Shown here: positions 38,201-45,279 of the stretch, piece after piece | How positions within the stretch are numbered: position 1 is the first letter of the stretch | Layout of the letters: every line of letters starts with the position of its first letter | Virus record (IMG/VR): IMGVR_UViG_3300035158_000183 | Span: 110,035-174,034 of that record | DNA from: a virus | Length of the DNA stretch: 64,000 bases | Reading direction: 5' to 3' (one strand) | The notes under the pieces: generated by a model | The model's database searches: none | What the model saw: the letters and a program-made list of their open reading frames with translations, nothing else | Told to the model about the DNA's origin: nothing | Program-made: the position numbers and the translations under genes

Positions 38201-40132
38201 GATGAAAGTAGCCTTATCTTCTGGGTCGATATCCAAATCCCAGAGAGCATGAAGACCTTCATGCAGTGTCGTCTCTCGAACCTTGATTGGAGAGATGTAC
38301 TTCATCAATTCTCTGGTCCCATAAACTCCTGCCTTGCTGGTTATATGGGAACCTATAATAACTTCACTGGGATCGAGGATACCGCCGATGTTTAGCTCGT
38401 CCTTGGCAGGATAATAGGAACCAAAGGCACCTATAGATTCTCTCTCTGTAAAGGCGGCATTAACCTTAGCAAGATTCTTATAGTCTCGCCAGAAAATTTC
38501 ACGTGATAGCACCTTGAAGGCATCAGGCCCACTAAGCATCAGCATAGACTTGTCCATCTCTTGAGCCCGCACTGCCTTGCGTACCAACTTGCGGTACTCT
38601 TTAGCAGTTAGCAGCCTATCCTCCAGCATCTCCTTCTCAATAGTTGGCTGTGTAATACCTCTGTAGCCAGACCCGAAGTCCGTGAGTTGCCTACGGGTAC
38701 GCTGTGCCATACCTCCGTCCCGCATACCCTCTATGAGCTTATAGTCCTCATCCCTGGAGGAGATGGCCAGCCCTACTAGCCCTAGGCCAGCCACAACACC
38801 GGCACCCTTGAGCGCTCCACCCCAGGTAGGTTTGAATCTCCTGATATCTACAAACGATCTATTAGATTTAATCTCGGGATAGAACTTACCCAGATGCTCA
38901 TGAAATGGTCTGGCGTACTCTGCCTCGCTAGCCAGCATCTTAGAGGCATAATCCTGAAACCGCATACCCTCGTCAATTAGCTGCAACTTCTGACCCGTAC
39001 CACGATGTACGGCTGCCTGGAAGACATCGAAGTTCTGCAGGAAAGTCTGTCTGGCGGCTTTGTGGTCTTTAAGTTTATCCCAGATAAACTCTGTCATTTG
39101 CACATCAAAACCAGCACCATGGGCACCTATCGCTGCTCCCTTGAAGCCTAGTGTCTCGGCCACAGCAGCCAGCTGCCAGCCTCTAGGTTTCAGCCTGAGG
39201 TCTTCGAACATACCAGCTTGCCAGCCCACTACCTTCCTGCCTATGGTATTGGACAGAAAAGCTTGGGTATGCTCAGCGACATCCAGAAGGTGAGTCTGCT
39301 TGAGGGCTCTATGTAGCTCATCCTGCAGCCCATGTCGAGAGGCCTGCTCCATGAGTATTGGGATATCAAACTGCTTTATGTTGTACCCCATTACAGTGCG
39401 ACCCGGGGTGAGCTGTTTGATAAACTTCTTGACTACTTGCTTCTCGGTAAGAGTGGTCTGTCCGGAGACTGCCAGGGCCTGCCGATACTTCGGGATGATG
39501 GTTTCCTCAATATAAGGATCATATCTCTTGGTAGGGTCCAGGTGCCCAAAGAACTCGGAGACCTGGCCACGCTGATGCATGCCAACAGTAAGAATACGAG
39601 AATCTCTACCCAGGAGACCTGTGGTTTCGAGGTCGAATATAAGTGGGTCCACCACACCAGGTCGCTGGAGGGCCTTCATCACTGAGACATCTGCCAGCCC
39701 TTCAAATAGTGGAGCACGGCCAGTGGCCTGACCGAAGCTGACAACGCCTCCGAAGAGACTACGGTTAACACTCTTGGCCTGGAGGCCTCTCCCACTGCCC
39801 CTGGTGTACTCTACAGGGTTAATGGGGACTCCCCACTGGTCAGGACCATAGTAGCTAGGTAGGTGGCCCAGCTCTAGTCTGCGCTTATGGTAGAACTGCC
39901 ACCAGCGCTGCCCACTAGTCTCCTTGACAGTCTCTTCCAGATAGTTCCGGACGAAGAATAGCTCTTCCTGGGTCCTGGCGGCCCGGATGAGCTGCTCAGG
40001 AGAATACAGATGCATTAGGCTCTTATCTATCTCGCGGAACCAGCGATTCCTGTACTGCTCCCAGATAGGTCGGCCAGGGGCCTCTAGAATATCATCTAGT
40101 AATTCCGATATGTTAGGATCTTGTGTGGGCAC
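35216..40132 (-). CDS. Modular multi-enzyme protein: exonuclease, metallopeptidase, PD-(D/E)XK nuclease, kinase
   Basis: This 1,638-residue protein has a GTG start at 40132 after AGGTGA. Four enzyme-like modules are separated by five copies of a 27- to 30-residue repeat. Residues 160-355: DEDDh exonuclease with IFDLETTG (Asp167, Glu169), YNIKQFD (Asp256) and GAHGAGFD (His338, Asp343). Residues 495-780: HEXXH peptidase-like domain, HEGLH at 624-628, with possible third ligand in VEWVANEMFAH (Glu693 or Glu698). Residues 815-1055: PD-(D/E)XK nuclease, GHRFFE, Asp901, GDIK (Asp911, Lys913), Gln935 and Tyr939 in the RecB/Cas4 style. Residues 1085-1320: kinase fold with G-loop LGHGQSG, Lys1152, Asp1243/Asn1248 and DFG (Asp1262). 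The final parts (1350-1513 and 1541-1638) are helical and basic. A hydrophobic helix lies at about 437-458. It sits among packaging genes; virion packaging and delivery to the host is my inference. Confidence 0.8.
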   Translation of the reverse strand: MPTQDPNISELLDDILEAPGRPIWEQYRNRWFREIDKSLMHLYSPEQLIRAARTQEELFFVRNYLEETVKETSGQRWWQFYHKRRLELGHLPSYYGPDQWGVPINPVEYTRGSGRGLQAKSVNRSLFGGVVSFGQATGRAPLFEGLADVSVMKALQRPGVVDPLIFDLETTGLLGRDSRILTVGMHQRGQVSEFFGHLDPTKRYDPYIEETIIPKYRQALAVSGQTTLTEKQVVKKFIKQLTPGRTVMGYNIKQFDIPILMEQASRHGLQDELHRALKQTHLLDVAEHTQAFLSNTIGRKVVGWQAGMFEDLRLKPRGWQLAAVAETLGFKGAAIGAHGAGFDVQMTEFIWDKLKDHKAARQTFLQNFDVFQAAVHRGTGQKLQLIDEGMRFQDYASKMLASEAEYARPFHEHLGKFYPEIKSNRSFVDIRRFKPTWGGALKGAGVVAGLGLVGLAISSRDEDYKLIEGMRDGGMAQRTRRQLTDFGSGYRGITQPTIEKEMLEDRLLTAKEYRKLVRKAVRAQEMDKSMLMLSGPDAFKVLSREIFWRDYKNLAKVNAAFTERESIGAFGSYYPAKDELNIGGILDPSEVIIGSHITSKAGVYGTRELMKYISPIKVRETTLHEGLHALWDLDIDPEDKATFIREAQRQLLSGRMTSKEDIAHLAAKAPVYNRNIRIAQQTVREDPDNPYVEWVANEMFAHRGALQVYNIGTYTLPQNPELESVVEKYTRWVPPHLRRTAVGLYQVADYHKIATEEISKETLQQAMDEWQDIRHPGRFTFNRIQGMHPGSEGTGAQAMRAHSDFGSGYRGPNPWLQPEWHQRKEVPKYTRFAPSKLGASEREIYKYLTEEQRETEMLTAASMAGVAGHRFFEAAQYARGEVEDVERFVHDPELGMAGFIDVLYPGGIPGDIKTVSARRLQHIRERGAFKKHEAQLRFYMHALGQEKGYLEYISREDPSERAMIEVPFDEAKFQADVEKLERVKAKVMADLEAGRLAEEDIQYGASIETMERESARERAQLEEEVKDLPGLWRTYQEELAYYNEVYARRFPRRNRAYKPINGLHPGSEGMGAQSVRSHSEFGSGWDPLRQIARKIFKDLPAEEAYKKLLSSRRFASALQKGTEVKKLGHGQSGMAHLFESEVEGHAFKYVLKESREFPKALKFLKQRSVGSIRKEYDVLREISGEITPTAYGLKDDRLFMEYMPGTPIYELRKMGISVPKKHIESEMRKQMSGVVGKGWMNIDPNMANILYSPESGHVSWIDFGMASRAAGVQSPVATMEASMAYHWGKMEEHLARAKSAGLKQDVHVVLDTIGGGPNKALQPIDGIHPGSEDLGAQSIRAHSEFGSGWMPRFLGKIFRRPSRPLIGKFSSEEEFVRVVRERRAAHAAQRPVLQPLSAPLGGELAGFKGEQHFANMVRVRQDNAFKLRQAEREMKKAEDRAKLLAGGGEHEDFFKMMEQWRFEEEQLLKIRLVEGVPRPGIVAEAPVNWIEDLKPDVEEAVNMLIGRKKDTVKLHGINPSSEHSIGGQMVKSFSEFGSGYNPSTESPLWDQNLESHQISRRELTKKAYKAWNEYQARRKRKASEYLVNWRAQKRQRYDDYILKRNKRFYNDSQAAVGIGLRASRGAGHRHEKFASTGV
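35507..38737 (-). repeat. Five-copy linker repeat within the multi-enzyme protein
   Basis: Copies lie at nt 38657-38737 (residues 466-492), 37697-37786 (783-812), 36869-36955 (1060-1088), 36080-36166 (1323-1351) and 35507-35593 (1514-1542). The core pattern is [IL]-x-G-[IM]-[HN]-P-[GS]-S-E ... G-[AG]-Q ... H/F-S-[ED]-F-G-S-G-[YW]. Copy 1 is the most diverged (GMRDGGMAQ...LTDFGSGY). The repeats fall exactly between predicted domains, so they are likely flexible linkers, docking sites or processing sites. Confidence 0.85.
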
Positions 40133-40142
40133 ACAGAGTCAC

Positions 40143-40937
40143 CTACTTGGCTTCCCAGTCGGCCTCTTCGATTGACTCGTCAGCTAGCTTTTCAGCGTCA
40201 GCCTTGATGTCTTCTATGGAAACGCCCTTCCTCTTGGCCATAGCACCTATAGCTTCCTTCAAGTAAGCGAAGTGCTGGCCAACATCGCCATCCTCACGGC
40301 GCTTAAGAGCAGCAGCTCTCTTGTATTTCTCTTTCCTGGTAGCCGCCAAGCTCTCTAGAATCTGCGCCCTAACCTTCTGGACCTTGTCCTTCACCTCTAG
40401 TATGGGGTGTGGGTTCAGGGTCTCGGAGGTAGCCTTGTCACCCTCAGTGACGTCCAGGCGGAGCAGATTCCATGCCTCCTCATCCGTCGAGAGACCATTA
40501 TTAGCTCTATAGTCAATTATATCGCATTCTACTAGCTTATTAACAAGAACCATCTCAGTCCGGCTCTCGACATCCACCTGCAGGTCCTCCACATAGCTCT
40601 GAAGCCAGGTGGAGATAAGATTTGCCTCCACAGGACAGGGGTCTGATATTGGATAATCTTGCCCATCATGGAACGGGCATGACTTGTTGGGGCATTTCTT
40701 CCCACCACAGAGCATGGGTATAGCGGCCGAGGTACCGACCTTCATCCTCACGATATGATTACGGAATTTGAGGGCCTGCTCCGGAGTCATGGTCTTCTCC
40801 AGCTTGGCCAGCTGTTGCCTGGGCAGCTCGAGAAAGTTAAAGAAGTCTGTCTTGGACACATTGCCCAGAGCATCTACCTGAGTGCCATCCAACTTCAGGA
40901 GAGCTGCCTTGGGAGTACCTGATCCACTGCCACCCAT
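40143..40937 (-). CDS. Cys-rich protein upstream of packaging genes, candidate small terminase
   Basis: This 264-residue protein has a Cys cluster MLCGGKKCPNKSCPFHDG...DPCPVE at about residues 75-104 that could bind zinc. It is followed by a helical region (LISTWLQSYVEDLQVD, LVNKLVECDIIDYRANN) and a basic C-terminal helix set. It is coupled to the terminase-like ATPase by TAATG. Small terminase subunits are the expected DNA-recognition partners here, so that role is plausible but unproven. Confidence 0.55.
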   Translation of the reverse strand: MGGSGSGTPKAALLKLDGTQVDALGNVSKTDFFNFLELPRQQLAKLEKTMTPEQALKFRNHIVRMKVGTSAAIPMLCGGKKCPNKSCPFHDGQDYPISDPCPVEANLISTWLQSYVEDLQVDVESRTEMVLVNKLVECDIIDYRANNGLSTDEEAWNLLRLDVTEGDKATSETLNPHPILEVKDKVQKVRAQILESLAATRKEKYKRAAALKRREDGDVGQHFAYLKEAIGAMAKRKGVSIEDIKADAEKLADESIEEADWEAK

Positions 40938-41488
40938 TACTTAGCCACCCAATTTCCTTCTAGCTCGGTCTGATACTGGTCATCAGTATAGTAGGTCTTC
41001 GCCTCGTGAACTTTATCCAAACCATCTTCAAGATACAGGCTGCCTGCCTGGAACTTAACAGCAGGATAGATATCCCACAGTTTCTTGGCCAGCGGAGGCT
41101 CTTCATGGTCATATATCTTGGGCGAGGAGAAGAGTATTTTCTGGGTATCACCCATAGCACTGAATATCAGCCCAAGAGCATCTTCTCTAACAGATGCGAA
41201 CTCCTCGACAAGAATACAATCGAACTCACGTGCTCTTATCGCCTCAGCAGTAGATGCGAAGAATACATTGTCGGTAGGGTCCATGCGTCCCTTGACCTCT
41301 TCCCAGATGGCTTTCACCGGTGCGAGTATCAGTAGGTGCTGGCCAGCAGCTGCTTTCTCGTTCGCAATCTCGACCAGCAGATCAGTCTTGCCAATTCTCC
41401 TCGGCAGGACCGCCATGACATGCATATCTGTGTCTATTGCAGTCTTGAGGATATTATGACAGAGAGCAGTTAGATCATTATTAGCCAT
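40937..41488 (-). CDS. Stand-alone terminase-like P-loop ATPase
   Basis: This 183-residue protein has Walker A PRRIGKTD (residues 29-36), an arginine-containing loop typical of terminase ATPases, and Walker B CILVEE (91-96). A motif III-like FSSPKIYD follows near 118. It lacks any nuclease domain and is much shorter than a large terminase. The ATPase centre may be fed by the Cys-rich protein encoded just upstream. The full-length terminase elsewhere in the window makes this an accessory or regulatory motor subunit candidate. Confidence 0.65.
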   Translation of the reverse strand: MANNDLTALCHNILKTAIDTDMHVMAVLPRRIGKTDLLVEIANEKAAAGQHLLILAPVKAIWEEVKGRMDPTDNVFFASTAEAIRAREFDCILVEEFASVREDALGLIFSAMGDTQKILFSSPKIYDHEEPPLAKKLWDIYPAVKFQAGSLYLEDGLDKVHEAKTYYTDDQYQTELEGNWVAK

Positions 41489-41870
41489 CTTTGAACTCCT
41501 CTATCTCCATTTGCTTCGGCTTGCGGGGAAGGGTAGGCTGGTAGTCAAAGGGCCTGGCCTGATCCGGATCTACCGGCCCGATGCCAACCACGAAGGCCTC
41601 TGCATCGAAATATCTGGCAAAGACATACTCTGGCATAGCGTACAGGTGGCCGCCACCAGCGACGGTCACCCAACCGTTATATTTGTCCTGAGCGACAACA
41701 TCATAGACGGTATTCTTCTTAAATACTGCACAGAAGTCTTCTTTACAGACCGTAACGGCTCCGGAGGGCACCCTGAACTCACAGTTGGGCGTATTGGGAT
41801 GCACGACCCACCAGCCCTCACTAGGCTTGATGGGGAATTCTTTAGGATCTATTCTGATATGTCTCATCAT
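41481..41870 (-). CDS. Hypothetical protein (129 aa)
   Basis: A compact soluble protein starting with tandem Met codons overlapping the GroES-like stop (GAATGATG). Predicted mixed alpha/beta, with Trp-rich N-terminus (GWWVVHPNTPNCEF) and a Pro/Lys-rich tail. Its end overlaps the ATPase start by 8 nt. No family recognised. Confidence 0.55.
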   Translation of the reverse strand: MMRHIRIDPKEFPIKPSEGWWVVHPNTPNCEFRVPSGAVTVCKEDFCAVFKKNTVYDVVAQDKYNGWVTVAGGGHLYAMPEYVFARYFDAEAFVVGIGPVDPDQARPFDYQPTLPRKPKQMEIEEFKDG

Positions 41871-42163
41871 TCCACCGCCAACATACCATCATACTTCAGG
41901 AAGAGGAACTTCTCGCCCCTTATACTGAAGTTGATACCAACCTTGCCGTAGTAGACCACAGTATCGCCAACCTTGTAGGGCAGCTCCCTGGGCTGGTCCT
42001 CATCCTTGTTCATAATGTAGGATATATCCTCTGAAATCTGCGTAACCTTAGCCTTCTTGATGTCCTCACTACCCGGTTTTTTGGCAATTAAAATACCGCC
42101 TTCCGATACTTCATCCTCTGCAGTGATGGGTGAGGCAATGATCCATTCGTTTACAGGTTTCAT
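41867..42163 (-). CDS. GroES-like co-chaperonin
   Basis: This 98-residue protein has the normal Cpn10 length. It shows the family layout: N-terminal strand PVNEWIIASPI, mobile-loop region SEGGILIAKKPGSED, then KVGDTVVYYGKVGINF and the C-terminal FLFLKYDGMLAVE, matching the E-x-LI...DILAV ending of GroES. Phage co-chaperonins (T4 gp31 type) replace host GroES to fold the large capsid protein. It lies in the same transcript as the capsid and packaging genes, consistent with that use. Confidence 0.85.
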   Translation of the reverse strand: MKPVNEWIIASPITAEDEVSEGGILIAKKPGSEDIKKAKVTQISEDISYIMNKDEDQPRELPYKVGDTVVYYGKVGINFSIRGEKFLFLKYDGMLAVE

Positions 42164-42166
42164 TTC

Positions 42167-42466
42167 TTACTCCTTGGTTTCGTAGGTCCTGGCCCAGTTA
42201 TGGTATAGCCAGCATATTACAGCTGCAGCATCGGCTGCCTGGTTCTGGAGGAAGAACTCCTTGGCCGCTACAGCATATTTACAGTCCACTCCATCTGTGG
42301 AGTTATGACAGAACCAATCGAACCTCTCAATCATTGAGCTATCCTCATAGCCGGTCTTCTCCAGGAACTCAGCCAATCTACTGAGTATCTTGGGATCCAT
42401 TAATTGCCTGAGGTTTTTGCGGAACGCGGACAAATTCAGCATAACCTGATCCTTCTGTGGAAGCAT
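42167..42466 (-). CDS. Hypothetical protein (99 aa)
   Basis: Helical protein with four Cys/His residues scattered (FCHNS, CKYAVAAK, VICWLYHN), placed 3 nt before the GroES-like gene. No known motif; membership in the same operon is the only clue. Confidence 0.5.
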   Translation of the reverse strand: MLPQKDQVMLNLSAFRKNLRQLMDPKILSRLAEFLEKTGYEDSSMIERFDWFCHNSTDGVDCKYAVAAKEFFLQNQAADAAAVICWLYHNWARTYETKE

Positions 42467-42521
42467 ACTTCCTCCGGTAATACTCTTTGTATCAGAAATT
42501 TGCGTACCTGTAAAGGTCTTT

Positions 42522-43304
42522 CTATGGGTCTACAGAATGATTTATGGCGGTAGGTCTGCGGACCTTGATCCTGCGGCTGTGGAGGAGGATCTCGTGTATC
42601 TTATTTACCTTGTCGCTGGTGTTATCAACCTTGGACTTCTGGGACTTGAGGGCACCCTTGATCTCTGTGATATCCTTGTTGTAGACCTTCTGCTGGACAT
42701 ACTTATCCTCGACATCCTTCTTGGCCTCTTCAGTGGCGAAATGATCCTTCTCAACGACATACTCCCTGAGGTCGGAGTGGGCCTTGCTGGCCCAGACTGC
42801 GGCACCCACACAGAGTGCCACAATGGTGATCACTGCCCCTATGGGGATAGCCTTGGTGGCCCTGCCATTTATAGGAGCCGAGGGCGGGTATGACTTCTGT
42901 TGTACTGCATACCTGATGGACCTCTCCAGATCATAGCTGGTCAGCCTGGGCTTATGGAGATAATCAGCCGCCCCAGCCCTGAGGAGCTGTGTATCAATTG
43001 GCTGATGTTCATTGCCTGTCATCACGATTAGGGGCACCTTCCATCCATTTCTGGAGGCTTCTTCCATGAGGTTATCCCCGTTTTGTCGGGAGAGTCGGTT
43101 ATCTACGAGGCAGGCATCATACTGTTTTGTGGCAAGGGCGATCTTGGCAGCGGAGTAGGTACTGACCCAGTCCGCCTTGAAGAATCGGCCATACACCTCC
43201 GTGAGCATGTCACGGGTCTTGTGGAAATCAGGTTCGGAATCTTCTAGTATAAGGACCCTGGTGATCTCAGAATCTGCCAGGGGGAAATCAGTATCTTCAG
43301 GCAT
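42522..43304 (-). CDS. Membrane-anchored CheY-like receiver domain protein
   Basis: This 260-residue protein is the first gene of the leftward unit. Residues 14-138 form a response-regulator receiver domain: acidic pair Glu21-Asp22, phospho-acceptor Asp68 (ACLVDNRL), Thr96 (VMTGNEH) and Lys118 (LHKPR), so all conserved positions are present. A single membrane helix follows (about 152-173, IPIGAVITIVALCVGAAVW). A charged, coiled-coil-prone region lies at about 175-240, with a basic tail. There is no DNA-binding or enzymatic output domain. It could intercept host phosphorelay signals at the membrane. Confidence 0.8.
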   Translation of the reverse strand: MPEDTDFPLADSEITRVLILEDSEPDFHKTRDMLTEVYGRFFKADWVSTYSAAKIALATKQYDACLVDNRLSRQNGDNLMEEASRNGWKVPLIVMTGNEHQPIDTQLLRAGAADYLHKPRLTSYDLERSIRYAVQQKSYPPSAPINGRATKAIPIGAVITIVALCVGAAVWASKAHSDLREYVVEKDHFATEEAKKDVEDKYVQQKVYNKDITEIKGALKSQKSKVDNTSDKVNKIHEILLHSRRIKVRRPTAINHSVDP

Positions 43305-43776
43305 ATAGATATCTCCTATTAGGTGTAGAGGTTGTATACCCTGATTGTATCATAAATTATGCAGTATAGCCGGAATGGGGCCTTCAGTGGGGTGTGTTTC
43401 GGCGGGTCCGGAGAAGTCAAGGCCATATGGGGTAGATTTTGAGAAAAAATATATTTCATATTTCGCAATGTGAAATCCTGTATATGGAAATGAATACAGA
43501 TATTTGTATTGGATATTGATTTGGAGTCCATATGGAACCCAAAATGAACATTCCGAGTGAATACCTAGTATGTGTGGGTGGTGGTAGGGGCCACAACCTG
43601 CGTTCGGAGCCCACGGGGTGGTCTCGTGGGACCGAGTTCTGTCTTCATCCACCCTGGATGGATGATTGACTGAACACGCTGCGGATGGTCTGCAGCACTG
43701 TGTCAGACAGTATTCTGACAGCTCTCTCAGCGAGGAGATATCCACTCCCCGAGCCTACTGAGAAGAGATAATTACA

Positions 43777-43803
43777 TGGTACTGAACAGCAGAGTCAGTA
43801 CCA
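43777..43803. promoter_or_regulatory. Inverted repeat, 9-bp arms
   Basis: TGGTACTGA and TCAGTACCA are separated by 9 nt. The arm contains GGTACTG, the same core that recurs in the tandem repeat at 47743-47866. Either an operator or an RNA hairpin. Confidence 0.5.
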
Positions 43804-44363
43804 GTAGGATTTAAAACCTGTGGATTACTACTTCTTCTACTCTGATACACTCACCAGTCTGGCATCACTGAAAGGTTGTGTAATTCAACCTGTGGTGTAC
43901 ATCAGCGTCATATCACTATATGTGATAGGTGTACTACCATCAGTGCTGTATATCAGATACTACATATCACTGTAGATATACATTAAGCTCTGAAATAAGT
44001 AGGAGATATATGTATATCCGTCCCTGAGAAGGAACAGTTAGATATGTACTGCCATACTGACTGGTGGTTATATCCCATATAGCTGGGTCAGTAATGCGTA
44101 GTAGTGGGCGCATGAACGACAGCTATCCTACCCCAGCTGGTGTGAGGGGAACAGCACATAGGAACAGCAGTGGTCCAGGGACACTGCCTAGTACGGTGCT
44201 CAGTACCGCACACCAGAGTACTCGATCTATGACTAGCCTCTAGTAGGTGTTGTGTAACCGAAGATGCACAGCACAGTGTACACATACACAGATAGGTTAA
44301 TTAATAAACACTGACCTACGATGTACACACTACTACGCTAGTCATAAATCCACCCCTCTATCA

Positions 44364-44390
44364 TGCCCATGTGCCTGGTATACATGGGCA
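44364..44390. promoter_or_regulatory. Inverted repeat, 9-bp arms, upstream of first rightward gene
   Basis: TGCCCATGT and ACATGGGCA are separated by 9 nt, about 90 nt before the ATG at 44479. No uridine tract follows, so an operator or leader hairpin is more likely than a terminator. Confidence 0.5.
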
Positions 44391-44453
44391 GCATAGATGG
44401 ATGGATATGCAAGGCAAACCAAGAAAAATCCTGCAACGGATTTGGTAAACAAA

Positions 44454-44465
44454 GCCCTAACGGGC
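44454..44465 (+). promoter_or_regulatory. SD-proximal mini-hairpin, copy 1 (UAAC loop)
   Basis: GCCC-TAAC-GGGC ends 3 nt before the Shine-Dalgarno AGGAGGAAGG of the 44479 gene. UAAC is a known stable tetraloop class. The same element recurs before three following genes, so it is likely a shared translation or mRNA-stability signal. Confidence 0.6.
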
Positions 44466-44478
44466 AAAGGAGGAAGGC

Positions 44479-44805
44479 ATGAAGAAGTTCAAGATTGCAT
44501 TGCTGGCACCACTGCATGGGTGGGTAACCCTGCTGGCGAAAGACGCCCAGACCGCTCTCGACGGCATCCACGACATGACCGGCTGCAAGGTCAAGGTCAT
44601 GGAGGTAACTCCGCTCTGCAAGTGCTCTGACGAAGAGCAGCAGGCAGCAGAACAGGCCAAAGGCCTCGAAGCGGTCATCCTGGAACGCAACACTTGGCAG
44701 CCCGTAACTGCCGAGAACTACCAGGAGATCATGGCACAGATGACCGGGAGGGCCCTCAAGAAGATCGCAAAGCACATTAGCCGCCTGGACGACCTAGACA
44801 AGTAA
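44479..44805 (+). CDS. Hypothetical early protein (108 aa)
   Basis: First gene of the rightward unit, with a strong Shine-Dalgarno AGGAGGAAGG. Small soluble helical protein with a short hydrophobic start (IALLAPLHGWVTLL) and two Cys (LCKCSD). No family recognised. Followed directly by a tRNA-like element. Confidence 0.65.
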   Translation: MKKFKIALLAPLHGWVTLLAKDAQTALDGIHDMTGCKVKVMEVTPLCKCSDEEQQAAEQAKGLEAVILERNTWQPVTAENYQEIMAQMTGRALKKIAKHISRLDDLDK

Positions 44806-44836
44806 CCATGAAGACCCTCTAGTCTCAACAGCCGAC

Positions 44837-44886
44837 AGGAGTGGGGTACTAAGCCTCTGCAGCAAGGTGCAATTCCTTGTGCTCCT
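44837..44886 (+). ncRNA. tRNA-like element 1 (no D arm)
   Basis: A 7-bp acceptor-like stem AGGAGTG / TGCTCCT (two wobble pairs) closes a structure. Its 3' arm is a T-arm look-alike, CAAGG-TGCAATT-CCTTG, with 5-bp stem and 7-nt loop. The loop carries GTGC instead of TTC. There is room for only one small middle hairpin, so this is not a standard tRNA. It lies between the first gene and the next SD-proximal hairpin. Confidence 0.4.
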
Positions 44887-44892
44887 ATAACC

Positions 44893-44904
44893 GCCCTAAC
44901 GGGC
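44893..44904 (+). promoter_or_regulatory. SD-proximal mini-hairpin, copy 2 (UAAC loop)
   Basis: Same GCCC-TAAC-GGGC sequence, immediately followed by AGGAAGGGG, 14 nt before the ATG at 44919. Confidence 0.6.
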
Positions 44905-44918
44905 AGGAAGGGGTCAAC

Positions 44919-45110
44919 ATGACTACCGCAGTAGAGAAAGCCATTGCCAGTGTGCTGGCAACGCTGACCAAGGAAGAGAGGGAAGGCAATCCTACTCCTC
45001 TGGTCAATGACACCACAATCGTCCTCAACAAGATCGAGCTGATGTTGAGGCGCAAGGAAGAGGCTATCGACGCCAAGATCGACAGCATCTGCCCCAAGCC
45101 GACCTGGTAG
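44919..45110 (+). CDS. Small helical protein (63 aa)
   Basis: Start chosen at ATG 44919, downstream of AGGAAGG; the longer upstream frame would run through the hairpin. Charged, helix-forming protein (KAIASVLATLTKEEREG, LRRKEEAIDAKID). Unknown function. Confidence 0.65.
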   Translation: MTTAVEKAIASVLATLTKEEREGNPTPLVNDTTIVLNKIELMLRRKEEAIDAKIDSICPKPTW

Positions 45111-45174
45111 TACCCAACCAACCGTATCCCACCAAGCCGGTCCTCTGGGCAAGACCTAAAACTGCCCTATCTAT

Positions 45175-45246
45175 GGCACGGCACCAAGGGTTTAATTCCC
45201 TGAAGTGCACATGGCTCAAAGGTAGGTTCGAATCCTACCCGTGCCA
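45175..45246 (+). ncRNA. tRNA-like element 2 (perfect acceptor and T arm)
   Basis: A 7-bp perfect acceptor stem GGCACGG / CCGTGCC and a canonical T arm GTAGG-TTCGAAT-CCTAC, with discriminator A; total 72 nt, a normal tRNA length. The central 40 nt do not fold into normal D and anticodon arms. The only clear hairpin is AGGG-TTTAATT-CCCT, whose 7-nt loop would present UAA, followed by an unpaired stretch. Probably a degenerate or atypical tRNA. Confidence 0.5.
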
Positions 45247-45252
45247 CTAACC

Positions 45253-45264
45253 GCCCTAACGGGC
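45253..45264 (+). promoter_or_regulatory. SD-proximal mini-hairpin, copy 3 (UAAC loop)
   Basis: Identical to copy 2, including the flanking AACC before and AGGAAGG after. It directly follows the tRNA-like element. Confidence 0.6.
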
Positions 45265-45279
45265 AGGAAGGAGATGGTC

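Larger units (their letters stand above)
43305..44478. other. Divergence region between the two transcription units, non-coding
   Basis: About 1.17 kb between the outward-facing first genes. I see no ORF with a credible ribosome binding site on either strand. It contains many short inverted repeats, for example TATCAC/GTGATA at 43911-43927 and AGGTTG/CAACCT at 43873-43891, and A+T-rich patches. It should hold the early and late promoters, but none matches consensus well enough to name. It may also hold a small RNA or replication origin. Confidence 0.7.

Noticed and set aside
43350-43745. Minus-strand ORF (131 codons) in the divergence region
   Set aside because: Starts with GTG, no clear Shine-Dalgarno, odd composition. 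Left as non-coding.
44338-44775. Minus-strand ORF (145 codons) across the first early gene
   Set aside because: Opposite to a plus-strand gene with strong AGGAGGAAGG signal; Leu/Cys-rich shadow composition.
45175-45246. Standard tRNA-Leu(UAA)
   Set aside because: Acceptor and T arm are perfect and the loop could show UAA. However, there is no D arm, position 37 would be a pyrimidine and the anticodon stem is only 4 bp, so only a tRNA-like call is justified.
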